Assembly (NCBI GenBank): GCA_022616375.1
Contig: JAKEEW010000425.1
Location: 1 to 34,784, forward strand
Reading direction: 5' to 3'
Source: Sporichthyaceae bacterium
Lineage (GTDB): Bacteria; Actinomycetota; Actinomycetes; JAKEEW01
DNA: 34,784 nucleotides
The translations under genes and the position numbers were made by a program. The notes beneath the pieces were generated by a model. The model did no database searches. It was not told where the DNA came from and worked only from the letters and a program-made list of their open reading frames with translations. Below, piece by piece: positions 1-9,300 of this stretch (within the stretch, counting starts at the first letter, position 1; each line of letters begins with the position of its first letter).

Positions 1-489
<489 letters not shown>

Positions 490-515
490 ACAAAGCTGCT
501 ACGCGTCCACTGTGC

Positions 516-540
516 GGTTCCCGAGATACGGTCGGGAACC
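516..540 (+). other. 23S-5S spacer hairpin (likely rRNA processing stem)
   Basis: ggttcccga (516-524) pairs perfectly with tcgggaacc (532-540). Confidence 0.6.
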
Positions 541-559
541 GATTTGATATCTCCATAAT

Positions 560-678
560 GTTTCGGCGGCCATAGCGAAGGGGAAACGCCCGGCTCCATT
601 CCGAACCCGGAAGCTAAGCCCTTCAGCGCCGATGGTACTGCGCGGGAGACTGCGTGGGAGAGTAGGACGCCGCCGGAC
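560..678 (+). rRNA. 5S ribosomal RNA
   Basis: tttcggcggccatagcg...gggaaacgcccggctccattccgaacccggaagctaagcc...gggagagtaggacgccgccgga; typical actinobacterial 5S. Ends approximate. Confidence 0.93.
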
Positions 679-687
679 TAAACGTGT

Positions 688-723
688 ACTGAGGGCCACC
701 CAGCTGGGTGGCCCTCAGTCATT
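688..723 (+). terminator. rRNA operon terminator
   Basis: Perfect 16+16 nt inverted repeat actgagggccacccag|ctgggtggccctcagt (688-719), followed by a short T-rich tail. Confidence 0.85.
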
Positions 724-784
724 TATGGGACCCTTGTGCTGGTCACGATGCACTGGGACGCCGGCCGGAAGAAGCGAGGACTCC

Positions 785-1867
785 ATGCCCGACGGTGCCG
801 ACGGTGCCGACGATCACGGTCGCGGAGACCGCCCGAAGCGCCGCGATGGCGGCCGGCCGGCAAGCCGCAGCGGTGGGCCGGGCGGCGGTCGTGGTGAGGC
901 CCGTGGCGACGCCCGTGGTGGCGCTAGCGCAGGTGGCCGCAAAGACCCGCGTGGCGGTGCCCGCGGTGGCGCGGGCGGTCGGGGCGGCGCTAGCGGTCGA
1001 GGTAGCGCCGGCGGTCGGGGTGGCGGCGGCGGCTTCGCCGGCCGCTCGCGCGATGGGGACCAGCGGCGTGGTGAGCCCGGGCGCGGATTCCGCTCAGACC
1101 GTAGCGATCGTGGTGTACGGCCGGACCGCAGGGATCGAGCAGGTGAGCGGCCGGAGCGGGTGCTGGGCCCGGCCGTTGACGAGGACGTCACCGGCTACGA
1201 GCTGGACAGGGACGTGCGTGGCGAGCTGGACAGCCTGACCAAGGGGCATGCCGAGTTCGTTGCCCAGCATCTGGTGATGACGGCGAGGTTGTTCGACGAC
1301 GATCCGGAGCTGGCCTACCAGCACGCGGCCGCGGCCCGGCGCCGGGCCGGCCGGGTCGGGCTGGTCAGGGAGGCGATCGCCCTGGCGGCCTACCGCACCG
1401 GCCGCTACGCCGAGGCGCTGACCGAGTTCCGCGCGCTGCGCCGGATCACCGGGTCGTCTGACCACTGGCCGATGATGGCCGACTGCGAGCGCGGCCTCGG
1501 CCGGCCGCACAAGGCGATCGAGATGGCCGGCGCCGACGAGGTACGCCGGCTCGACCCCGCTGGCCGGATCGAGATGCGGATCGTCGCCGCCGGCGCCCGG
1601 CGTGACCTCGGCCAGCTCGACGCGGCCCTGGTCACGCTGCAGGTGCCGGAGCTGGTCGGCTCGAACCGCCCCGAGGCGGCGCGGTTGCGGTACGCCTACG
1701 CGGACACGCTGCTCGCCGCGGGCCGGGAGAACGAAGCGATCGACTGGTTCCGGCGCGCGGCGCAAGCGGATCGGGACGGGCTGACCGATGCGGTCGAGCG
1801 GCTGGCCGAGCTGGACGGCATCTCCTACGCCGATCTCGAAACCGACCAGACCGACGACCAGTCCTAG
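785..1867 (+). CDS. Gly/Arg-rich (RGG-like) N-terminal region plus TPR-like C-terminal domain; Rv1691-like by position
   Basis: ORF 632-1867 runs into 5S rRNA; in-frame ATG at 785 (MPDGADGADDHGRG). Low-complexity G/R-rich residues, then helical AxxxxxxGRYAEALTEFRALRR repeats. Confidence 0.8.
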   Translation: MPDGADGADDHGRGDRPKRRDGGRPASRSGGPGGGRGEARGDARGGASAGGRKDPRGGARGGAGGRGGASGRGSAGGRGGGGGFAGRSRDGDQRRGEPGRGFRSDRSDRGVRPDRRDRAGERPERVLGPAVDEDVTGYELDRDVRGELDSLTKGHAEFVAQHLVMTARLFDDDPELAYQHAAAARRRAGRVGLVREAIALAAYRTGRYAEALTEFRALRRITGSSDHWPMMADCERGLGRPHKAIEMAGADEVRRLDPAGRIEMRIVAAGARRDLGQLDAALVTLQVPELVGSNRPEAARLRYAYADTLLAAGRENEAIDWFRRAAQADRDGLTDAVERLAELDGISYADLETDQTDDQS

Positions 1868-3219
1868 CTGGCCGCGAACGTCCGCAGGATCAGGCCGGTG
1901 CGCGGCTTCGGCCCGAACGACGTCGACTTGCCCGGCATCCGGACCCCCTGCGCGGCTAGCTCGGTGATGGTGGCGGCGTCGACCGGCCGGAGCAGCACCG
2001 CGCTGCCGCCGGCCTTCGCGGCCGCGCGCACCGCTTGCCGGGCGTCGTGGTGGTAGGTCACCTGCTCGATGTCGTCGGACAGGCCCCAGACCCGGTCGAT
2101 CAGCGTGTGGTTGAGCACGGCGGCGTCCAGCTGGCGCCAGCGCTTTGGCATCCCGGGCGGCATGGACTCGGCAACCAGCGCCGGATCCAGGTCGGTGAGG
2201 ACCCACTGCCGGCCCTCGCCGACCACCAGAAACGCGGTGCCCCGGGCTGGCGCGATGGCGTCCAGATCGGGTACCGGTGGCTGATCGGCGCCATCCCGCC
2301 GATGGTCGGAACCGTCTCGCCGATCCGGTGCCGGACTCCCGCCGAGGTCGACGGCGAGCTCGGTGACCCGGCCGTGCGGTGCCACCGCCGCCAGGGCATC
2401 CGCTACCGGGAGCTTGGGCAACACCCGGTGCATCGCACGCAGCTCGAGCGGATGCCGCACCGAGTCCACCAGCAGAGCCAGACCGTAGTCCCATGGCCCG
2501 GAACCCAGTCCCGCCGCGTGGCTCTCGGCCTGGAGCCGCAGGTAGGTGGCGTAGCGGTGATGCCCATCGGCGATCAGTGCCCGGCGCGGCGCGAGGTCGG
2601 TCGCAATGGCCGCCAGTGCGGCCGGGTCGGTGATCTGCCAGAGCCGGTGCGTGACCCGGTCGGGGGTCACGATGGAGATCAACGGCGGCTGCCGGATGGC
2701 TGCCTCGACGGCATCGCTGGCCGGCCCACCGCCCTCGTAGGACAGCAAGATCGGCTCGAGGTTGGCCTGCGCGGCGCGCATCAGCTCCAGCCGATCGGCC
2801 ACCGGGCCTGGCATGTGATCCTCGTGCGGCAAGATCACCCGCTGCTCGGGCGGCCGCAGCCCGAGCGCGCCGATCAGGCCGCGCTGCACGCTGGTCGCGG
2901 TGACCTGCTCGTACACGTACAGCCCCGGATCCGGATCGGCGGTGAGCACGCCGCCGGTGAGCCAGCGGGCCAGTGCCTTGGCCGCGTGCCGGTAGCGACC
3001 GCGCCCGTCGGCGACGTCCTCGCGTGGGAGAATAAGCCTCACCACGTTGTGCGGATCGGCTGTCTCCAACATCGGCACCCGGTCGGGTTCGATCACGTCG
3101 TAGGGCGGCGACGTCACCGCGGCGAGATCGGAAACGAAGCGTGGATCGAACCGCACACCGCGGAACGGCGCGAGCTCGAGCGCGCCGGGCGATGAAGTCG
3201 AGGTGCGGTGGGCGGTCAT
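1864..3219 (-). CDS. DUF1015 family protein
   Basis: MTAHRTSTSSPGALELAPFRGVRFDPRFVSDLAAVTSPPYDVIEPD...HNVVRLILP...IADGHHRYATYL is characteristic of DUF1015. ATG at 3219 preceded by TACGAT-N7. Confidence 0.85.
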   Translation of the reverse strand: MTAHRTSTSSPGALELAPFRGVRFDPRFVSDLAAVTSPPYDVIEPDRVPMLETADPHNVVRLILPREDVADGRGRYRHAAKALARWLTGGVLTADPDPGLYVYEQVTATSVQRGLIGALGLRPPEQRVILPHEDHMPGPVADRLELMRAAQANLEPILLSYEGGGPASDAVEAAIRQPPLISIVTPDRVTHRLWQITDPAALAAIATDLAPRRALIADGHHRYATYLRLQAESHAAGLGSGPWDYGLALLVDSVRHPLELRAMHRVLPKLPVADALAAVAPHGRVTELAVDLGGSPAPDRRDGSDHRRDGADQPPVPDLDAIAPARGTAFLVVGEGRQWVLTDLDPALVAESMPPGMPKRWRQLDAAVLNHTLIDRVWGLSDDIEQVTYHHDARQAVRAAAKAGGSAVLLRPVDAATITELAAQGVRMPGKSTSFGPKPRTGLILRTFAAS

Positions 3220-3266
3220 GGCGGGCATCGTACGTGGGAGCGCCGACATACGGGACGGGCAGCCTG

Positions 3267-3731
3267 ATGAGCAGGGATGACCAAAGCCGGCACACTGACG
3301 GCCGAGCAGATCACACAGACTCCGGCGAGGTCGATCAACGCTCCGGCAACGGTCAGCCGGCCGGCGAGGTCTACGACTGGTATCGGCGCGGCATGCAGCT
3401 GCTCGACACCGGCCATGCCGCCGCGGCCGCGCAGCTGCTGCGCCATGCCGCGATCGCCGAGCCGAATTCGCACAGCATCCGCGAGGGGCTGGCCAGGGCG
3501 CAGTTCGACGCCGGCCAGTATCCGGCCGCCCGCCAGGAGTTCCGGAGCCTGCTGGAGGCGAACCCGGACGACGACTATGCGCACTTCGGCTACGGCCTGG
3601 CCTGCTGGCGGCTTGGCGACCTCGGCATCGCCGCCGAGCACCTGGCCATGGCGGTTGCCATGCGCCCGACCGCCAAGCACTATGCCGACGCCTTAACGCA
3701 GGTCCGGGCCACCTTGCGGGCGCGTGGCTGA
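3267..3731 (+). CDS. Tetratricopeptide repeat protein (small)
   Basis: MSRDDQSRHTDGRAD...YDWYRRGMQLLDTGHAAAAAQLLRHAAIAEPNSHSIREGLARAQFDAGQYPAARQEFRSLLEANPDDDYAHFGYGLACWRLGD: TPR pattern. Start chosen inside ORF 3141-3731 to avoid overlap with the divergent gene. Confidence 0.8.
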   Translation: MSRDDQSRHTDGRADHTDSGEVDQRSGNGQPAGEVYDWYRRGMQLLDTGHAAAAAQLLRHAAIAEPNSHSIREGLARAQFDAGQYPAARQEFRSLLEANPDDDYAHFGYGLACWRLGDLGIAAEHLAMAVAMRPTAKHYADALTQVRATLRARG

Positions 3732-3780
3732 CCGCGGCTACGACTCCATCCCGCCGACCAGCTCGACAGACGGAGCAACC

Positions 3781-4788
3781 GTGTCGTTGATGGCAACCGC
3801 GAAGCCGCTGGCCGAGCTGCACGATGCCGCGCTGCTCGACCTGGACGGCGTGGTGTATCGCGGCCAGACGCTGATCCGGTATGCCGCCGAGGTGATCGAC
3901 GCGGCCCGAGCCGGTGGGCTGCGGCTCGCCTACGTCACCAACAACGCGTCCCGCCCGCCCGCGGCGGTCGCCGCGCAGCTACGCGAGCTGGGCGTGCCGG
4001 CCGACCCGCAGGACGTCGTCACGTCCGCACAGGCGGCCGCGCACCTGGTCGCGGATCAGCTACCGGCCGGCTCGAAGGTGCTCGTTGTCGGTGGTGCCGG
4101 GATCGCCGAGGCGTTGGTCGAGCGCGGGCTGCACCCGGTGCGGTCGGCCGCGGACGACCCGGTCGCGGTGGTTCAGGGCTACGCACCCGATGTGGACTGG
4201 CGGCAACTGGCCGAGGCGTCGTACGCGGTCCGCGCCGGCGTGCTCTGGGTCGCCACCAACACCGACCTGACCATTCCGACCGCACGCGGGATCGCCCCGG
4301 GCAACGGAACCCTGGTGCAGGCGGTGCGGACCGCCACCGGGCGCAACCCGGTGGTGGCCGGCAAGCCGCAGCTTCCGCTGCACCGGGAGGCGGTGGCCCG
4401 GACCAGGTCGCTCCGACCGCTGGTGGTCGGCGACCGGCTGGACACCGACATCGAGGGGGCGGTCCGGGCCGGGACGCCGAGCTTGCTGGTTCTGACCGGG
4501 GTCACCGACCCTGGCGCGCTGGTCGCCGCGCCGGACTCGCAGCGGCCCAGCTACCTTGCTGCCGACCTGCGCGGACTGCTTCAGCCCCATCCACCGGTCG
4601 AGGCCGGCCCGGACGGGTTCAGCTGCGACGGCTGGCGGGCCACGCCGGCCGGCGGGCGGCTCGACCTGGCCGGTGACGGTTCGGATCCGATCGATGGCCT
4701 ACGTGCCCTATGCGCCGCTGCCTGGTCGTCCGACGAGCCGGTCCAAGCCTCGGGCATCGCGGCAGCGCTACACCGGCTTGGTCTCTAG
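3781..4788 (+). CDS. HAD-IIA family hydrolase (glycerol 3-phosphate phosphatase-like, Rv1692-like)
   Basis: DLDGVVYRGQ motif, YVTNNASRPP, VVGDRLDTDIEGAVRAG. GTG 3781 preceded by cggag. Confidence 0.88.
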   Translation: MSLMATAKPLAELHDAALLDLDGVVYRGQTLIRYAAEVIDAARAGGLRLAYVTNNASRPPAAVAAQLRELGVPADPQDVVTSAQAAAHLVADQLPAGSKVLVVGGAGIAEALVERGLHPVRSAADDPVAVVQGYAPDVDWRQLAEASYAVRAGVLWVATNTDLTIPTARGIAPGNGTLVQAVRTATGRNPVVAGKPQLPLHREAVARTRSLRPLVVGDRLDTDIEGAVRAGTPSLLVLTGVTDPGALVAAPDSQRPSYLAADLRGLLQPHPPVEAGPDGFSCDGWRATPAGGRLDLAGDGSDPIDGLRALCAAAWSSDEPVQASGIAAALHRLGL

Positions 4789-4839
4789 CCTCGTCCCGGG
4801 CCGGAAGTCCGGGCACCGGACGCGGAGACACTCCTCGAA

Positions 4840-5178
4840 TCAGAACAAGGTGCGCAACCGGAGCAGATCGCCCAGGCTGGCGTCGATCTTGAGGCGGCCG
4901 CTGGTCCAGGCGCTGATGAAGCCGACCTCGCCTCTGGACAGGGCAACCAGCACGTCGCTGTTCATGGTCAACCGGATCTGCGCCCGCTCTGCCGGCTCGG
5001 TGCCGATGTCGACCAGCTTGCCGTCCTGCAGCCGGCCGGTGAACGTCACGTCAAGGTCGGGCACCCGGCAGCTCAGGCTCCGGTCGGAGACCTTGCGCTG
5101 GCGCTCGGCCGAATCCATGGCGCCCAGCTGGGCGGCGAGCTCGGCCAGAGCGATCCGGCACTCTTCGAGGGTGGCCAT
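4840..5178 (-). CDS. SCP2 sterol-binding domain protein
   Basis: 112 aa; VTFTGRLQDGKLVDIGTEPAERAQIRLTMNSDVLVALSRGEVGFISAWTSGRLKIDASLGDLLRLRTLF matches the SCP2 fold pattern. Confidence 0.85.
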   Translation of the reverse strand: MATLEECRIALAELAAQLGAMDSAERQRKVSDRSLSCRVPDLDVTFTGRLQDGKLVDIGTEPAERAQIRLTMNSDVLVALSRGEVGFISAWTSGRLKIDASLGDLLRLRTLF

Positions 5179-5186
5179 GGCGGTGC

Positions 5187-5242
5187 ACGCTAGCGCACTC
5201 GGCGCGGACTACCCGGGTAGTGGTCGTCGCGGGCGGTAGCGT
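5187..5242. promoter_or_regulatory. Divergent promoter pair with central palindromic operator candidate
   Basis: TAGCGT on - strand (5187-5192) and TAGCGT on + strand (5237-5242), with perfect 14-bp palindrome ACTACCCGGGTAGT (5208-5221) exactly midway. Confidence 0.6.
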
Positions 5243-5296
5243 GGCCGGGGCGGACGCAGCAGGAGACGCACGGAGCAGCAAAGGATGAGGAACCAG

Positions 5297-5632
5297 ATGA
5301 GCGAGCAGCCGGAGCAGGACTCGGGCCCGCCGGCCGAGGAGCACGACCTGCCGGCCGCCGGACCTGACCGGCCCGACGAGCCGAACTGGCCGAACGACCC
5401 CAACCGACCCGACGACGGCGAGGACGATCTGTCTCCGCACGAGCGCACCGTGCCGACCGGCGACCCCGATGTTCCGCTGCCCGAGCCGCCGGAGACCGGC
5501 GACGAGCGGGTCGACGACGCGCTGACCGAGCTCGCCGAGATCACCGGCCAGCCTCCGGCCGAGCACGTCGCGGTATTCGAGAGGGTGCATCGCCGGCTGC
5601 AGGACACGCTGGCCGACCTCGACGGCAGCTAG
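5297..5632 (+). CDS. Acidic Pro-rich hypothetical protein with conserved C-terminal helical segment
   Basis: Start ATG 5297 preceded by gaggaa; C-terminus RVDDALTELAEITGQPPAEHVAVFERVHRRLQDTLADLD; position equivalent to Rv1693. Confidence 0.75.
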   Translation: MSEQPEQDSGPPAEEHDLPAAGPDRPDEPNWPNDPNRPDDGEDDLSPHERTVPTGDPDVPLPEPPETGDERVDDALTELAEITGQPPAEHVAVFERVHRRLQDTLADLDGS

Positions 5633-5647
5633 GGCGCGGTAACCAGG

Positions 5648-6457
5648 GTGGCCCGGCGGACCCGGTTGGACACCGAGCTGGTCAGGCGCGGTCTGGCCAG
5701 GTCTCGGGAACAGGCCGCCGAGCTGGTGACCGCGGGCCGGGTCAGCGTGGCCGGGCAGGTCGCGGCGAAGCCGGCCACCCAGGTCGACCCGGCCGCACCG
5801 ATCGTGCTCGCGCCGGCCGAGACCGGGCCCGAGTATGTGTCCCGCGGTGGCCACAAGCTGGCCGGCGCGCTCGCCGAGTTCCGGCCGCGCGGGCTGGTCG
5901 TCGACGGCCGGCACTGCCTAGATGCCGGTGCCTCGACCGGCGGATTCACCGACGTGCTGTTGCGCAACGGGGCGGCCGGCGTGCTCGCCGTCGACGTCGG
6001 CTACGGCCAGCTCGCCTGGTCGCTGCGGACCGACCCCCGGGTGCGTGTGCTCGACCGGTGCAACATCCGCCAGCTCACCCCCGAATTGGCCGGCGATCCG
6101 CTGCCGCGACTGGTCGTGGCCGACCTGTCGTTCATCTCGCTCGGCTTGGTGCTGCCGGCGCTGCGCAGCTGCGCGGCGGCCGACGCCGACTTCGTGCTCA
6201 TGGTCAAGCCGCAGTTCGAGGTGGGGCGGGAGCGGCTCGGCCCGGGCGGGGTGGTGCGCGATCCGGCGCTGCGGGCCGAGGCGGTGGCCGGGGTCGCGGC
6301 GGCCGCCCAGCGGCTTGGTTTGGGCACTGTCGGGGTAGTTGCCAGCCCGCTGCCCGGTCCGGCGGGTAACGTCGAGTACTTCCTGTGGTTGCGGGACGGG
6401 GCACCACCGCTCGACCCGGCCGAGCTGGATCGCGCGGTCCAGGTCGGGCCGGGGTAG
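5648..6457 (+). CDS. tlyA: TlyA family RNA 2'-O-methyltransferase / hemolysin
   Basis: S4-like N-terminus RLDTELVRRGLARSREQAAELVTAGRVSVAG, YVSRGGHKLAGAL, CLDAGASTGGFTDVLLRNGA, ADLSFISL. Confidence 0.93.
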   Translation: MARRTRLDTELVRRGLARSREQAAELVTAGRVSVAGQVAAKPATQVDPAAPIVLAPAETGPEYVSRGGHKLAGALAEFRPRGLVVDGRHCLDAGASTGGFTDVLLRNGAAGVLAVDVGYGQLAWSLRTDPRVRVLDRCNIRQLTPELAGDPLPRLVVADLSFISLGLVLPALRSCAAADADFVLMVKPQFEVGRERLGPGGVVRDPALRAEAVAGVAAAAQRLGLGTVGVVASPLPGPAGNVEYFLWLRDGAPPLDPAELDRAVQVGPG

Positions 6458-6484
6458 CGGTGACCGAGTGACGAGGAGGGCCGG

Positions 6485-7426
6485 GTGACCGAGCGCGCCG
6501 TGCTGCTGCTCGCGCACACCGGGCGCAAGGACGCGGTGCGGGTGGCACAACTGCTGGCCGGGCAGCTCGGCGCAGCCGGGATCCGGATCCGGGTCCTCGT
6601 CGAGGAGCAGCGCGAGCTGCAGCTCGCCGATGCCGACCCGGTGACCGCCGGACCGGACGCGGCCGACGGCTGCGAGTTGGTCGTGGTGGTCGGCGGGGAC
6701 GGCACGCTGCTGCGCGGCGCCGAGTACGCCAGACCGTCCGGCACCCCGATGCTCGGGGTCAACCTCGGTCACGTCGGGTTCCTCGCCGAGGCCGAGCGGG
6801 AGGACCTCACCGAAGTAGTGGAGCGGGTGGTGGGGCGCCGCTACGAGGTCGAGGAACGGATGACCCTCGACGTGACGGTGAGCCGCAACGGGACGGTCGT
6901 GGCTCGAACCTGGGCGCTCAACGAGGCGTCGGTAGAGAAGGCTTCCAGGGAGCGGATGCTCGAAGTGATTGCCGAGATCGACGGCCGCCCGCTGTCCAGA
7001 TGGGGATGCGATGGCGTGGTCTGCGCGACCCCGACCGGATCCACCGCGTACGCGTTCTCGGCCGGCGGCCCGGTGGTCTGGCCCGAGGTGGACGCACTGC
7101 TGATGGTGCCGATCAGCGCGCACGCGCTGTTCGCCCGGCCGCTGGTGGCGGCACCGACCAGTGTGTTCGCGGTCGAGGTGGCCCCGGAAACGCCGCACGG
7201 CGTGCTGTGGTGCGACGGCCGCCGCACGGTCGAGCTACCGCCCGGCGCCAGGGTCGAGGTCAGGCGGTCCGACCAGCCGGTGCGCTTCGCCCGTCTGATC
7301 AGGGCACCGTTCACCGACCGGCTGGTGGCCAAGTTCGCGCTGCCGGTCCGCGGCTGGCGCGGGGCGCGGGCGGCGCAGCCGGACACCCCCGGTCAAGAAC
7401 TGCGAAACGATATCGAAGACGCGTAA
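6485..7426 (+). CDS. nadK: NAD kinase
   Basis: VVGGDGTLLRGAEYARPSGTPMLGVNLGHVGFLAE; CATPTGSTAYAFSAGGP. SD gaggagg upstream of GTG 6485. Confidence 0.93.
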   Translation: MTERAVLLLAHTGRKDAVRVAQLLAGQLGAAGIRIRVLVEEQRELQLADADPVTAGPDAADGCELVVVVGGDGTLLRGAEYARPSGTPMLGVNLGHVGFLAEAEREDLTEVVERVVGRRYEVEERMTLDVTVSRNGTVVARTWALNEASVEKASRERMLEVIAEIDGRPLSRWGCDGVVCATPTGSTAYAFSAGGPVVWPEVDALLMVPISAHALFARPLVAAPTSVFAVEVAPETPHGVLWCDGRRTVELPPGARVEVRRSDQPVRFARLIRAPFTDRLVAKFALPVRGWRGARAAQPDTPGQELRNDIEDA

Positions 7427-7437
7427 GGTTCGGCATC

Positions 7438-9177
7438 GTGCTTGAGGAAATGCGCATCCGCGGGCTCGGTGTCATCGACGACGCCGTCCTCGAGCTCTCA
7501 CCCGGCTTCACCGTGGTGACCGGAGAGACCGGCGCCGGCAAAACCATGGTGGTCACCGGACTCGGCCTGCTGTTCGGCGAGCGCGCGGAGACCGCGCTGG
7601 TGCGCACCGGTGGACCGACCGCGTCGGTCGAGGGTCGGCTGCAGCTCGGCCCGGACGGCCCGGCCGCCGACCGCGCGTTGGACGCCGGCGCCGAGCTCGA
7701 GGACGGGGTGCTGCTGGTCGGCCGTACGGTTGCCGCCGAGGGCCGGTCCCGGGCACTGCTCGGCGGTCGCTCGGTGCCGATCGGCGTGCTCGGGGAGCTG
7801 GCCGAGGAGCTCATCGCGGTGCACGGCCAGAACGACCAGGACCGGCTGCTCCGGCCGGCCCGGCAGCGCGACGCGCTCGACCGCTACGCCGGCGACGCCG
7901 TCACCGGCCCGCTGGCCGACTACCGGCAGCACTACGAGCGGTTGCGCGAGGTCGACGCCGCGCTTGCCGAGCTGACCACCCGGGCCAGGGAACGCGCCCA
8001 GGAGGCCGACCTGCTGCGGTTCGGGCTCGGCGAGATCACCGCGGCCGAGCCGCAACCGGGCGAGGACCTGCAGCTCGGGACCGAGTCGGAGCGGCTCGAG
8101 CACGCCGACGCGCTGCGCACTGCCGCGACCACCGCACACGCCGCGCTGCTCGGTGACGCATCGGGCACCGACGAGCCGGATGCGGTGGGCCTGGTCGGCT
8201 TCGCCCGCCGCACGCTCGAGCAGGTCCGCGCGCACGATCCGGCCCTGGCCACGCTGTCCGACCGGCTGGCCGAGGTGAGCTACCTGGTCTCCGACATCGC
8301 TACCGAGCTGGCCGGCTACGCCGAGAGCGTGGACGCCGATCCGACCCGGCTGGCCACCGTTCACGAGCGGCGGGCGGTGCTCGCCGGGCTGACCCGCAAG
8401 TACGGCGAGACCATCGACGAGGTGCTGGACTGGGCCGAGCGCTCCACCAGCCGGCTGGCCGAGCTGGACGGCGACGACGAGCGGATCGACGAGCTCGCCG
8501 CGGAGCGCAAGGCGCTGATCGACCAGCTGGCCGAGCTGGCCACCACGATCTCGGCCGGCCGGCAGGCCGCGGCCGAGCAGTTCGGCGCCGAGGTCACCAC
8601 CGAGCTCGCTTCGCTGGCCATGCCGCACGCCCGGCTGACCGTGGCGGTCCGGCAGACCGAGAGCCCGGACGGCCTCGACGTCGGCGGCCGCCGGCTGGCG
8701 TTCGGGCCGACCGGGGTGGACGAGGTCGAGCTGCAGCTCACCCCGCACGCGGGGGCTCCACCACGGCCGATCCAGCGCGGCGCGTCCGGCGGTGAGCGGT
8801 CCCGGATCATGCTCGCGGTCGAGGTGGTGTTCGCCGGCGCCGATCCGGTCCCTACCTTCGTCTTCGACGAGGTCGACGCCGGGGTGGGCGGTGCGGCCGC
8901 GGTCGAGGTCGGCAAGCGGCTGGCCAGGCTGGCCCGGACCGCCCAGGTGATCGTGGTGACCCACCTGCCGCAGGTGGCCGCGTTCGCCGACCGGCACCTA
9001 GTGGTGGAGAAGTCCAGGGACGGGTTGGTCACCCGCAGTGGGGTAACCACGTTGGATGGGTCGGGACGGGTCAGGGAGCTGTCGCGGATGCTGGCCGGCC
9101 TGGCCGACTCGGAAACCGCCGCGGCGCACGCCGAGGAGCTGCTGGCCGCCGCGGCCGCGGCCAAGTCGCAGAGCTGA
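7438..9177 (+). CDS. recN: DNA repair protein RecN
   Basis: MRIRGLGVIDDAVLELSPGFTVVTGETGAGKTMVV; GGERSRIMLAVEVVFAGADPVPTFVFDEVDAGVGG. GTG 7438 chosen over the long ORF start (7000) that overlaps nadK. Confidence 0.93.
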   Translation: MLEEMRIRGLGVIDDAVLELSPGFTVVTGETGAGKTMVVTGLGLLFGERAETALVRTGGPTASVEGRLQLGPDGPAADRALDAGAELEDGVLLVGRTVAAEGRSRALLGGRSVPIGVLGELAEELIAVHGQNDQDRLLRPARQRDALDRYAGDAVTGPLADYRQHYERLREVDAALAELTTRARERAQEADLLRFGLGEITAAEPQPGEDLQLGTESERLEHADALRTAATTAHAALLGDASGTDEPDAVGLVGFARRTLEQVRAHDPALATLSDRLAEVSYLVSDIATELAGYAESVDADPTRLATVHERRAVLAGLTRKYGETIDEVLDWAERSTSRLAELDGDDERIDELAAERKALIDQLAELATTISAGRQAAAEQFGAEVTTELASLAMPHARLTVAVRQTESPDGLDVGGRRLAFGPTGVDEVELQLTPHAGAPPRPIQRGASGGERSRIMLAVEVVFAGADPVPTFVFDEVDAGVGGAAAVEVGKRLARLARTAQVIVVTHLPQVAAFADRHLVVEKSRDGLVTRSGVTTLDGSGRVRELSRMLAGLADSETAAAHAEELLAAAAAAKSQS

Positions 9178-9300
9178 CCGCCGGCGCGAACGGGCGCCCC
9201 CGGTGAAGCAGGCGGCCGGCAAAGCGGGCGATGCGGCCGAACACGGGGTGATCTCGACCGTGCGTCCCGCCGCGCCGTCTGCGTGGCAGGATGACCTTCG

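Noticed and set aside
2035-3195. 386-aa + strand ORF opposite DUF1015
   Set aside because: No recognisable domain; shadows the DUF1015 codons on the other strand.
1094-3295. 733-aa antisense ORF (-)
   Set aside because: R/G/A-rich composition and overlap of well-supported genes; typical spurious ORF of very GC-rich DNA where alternate frames lack stops.
4789-4839. Possible bidirectional terminator between the convergent HAD and SCP2 genes (cccgg...ccggg)
   Set aside because: Only a short imperfect stem; not strong enough to call.
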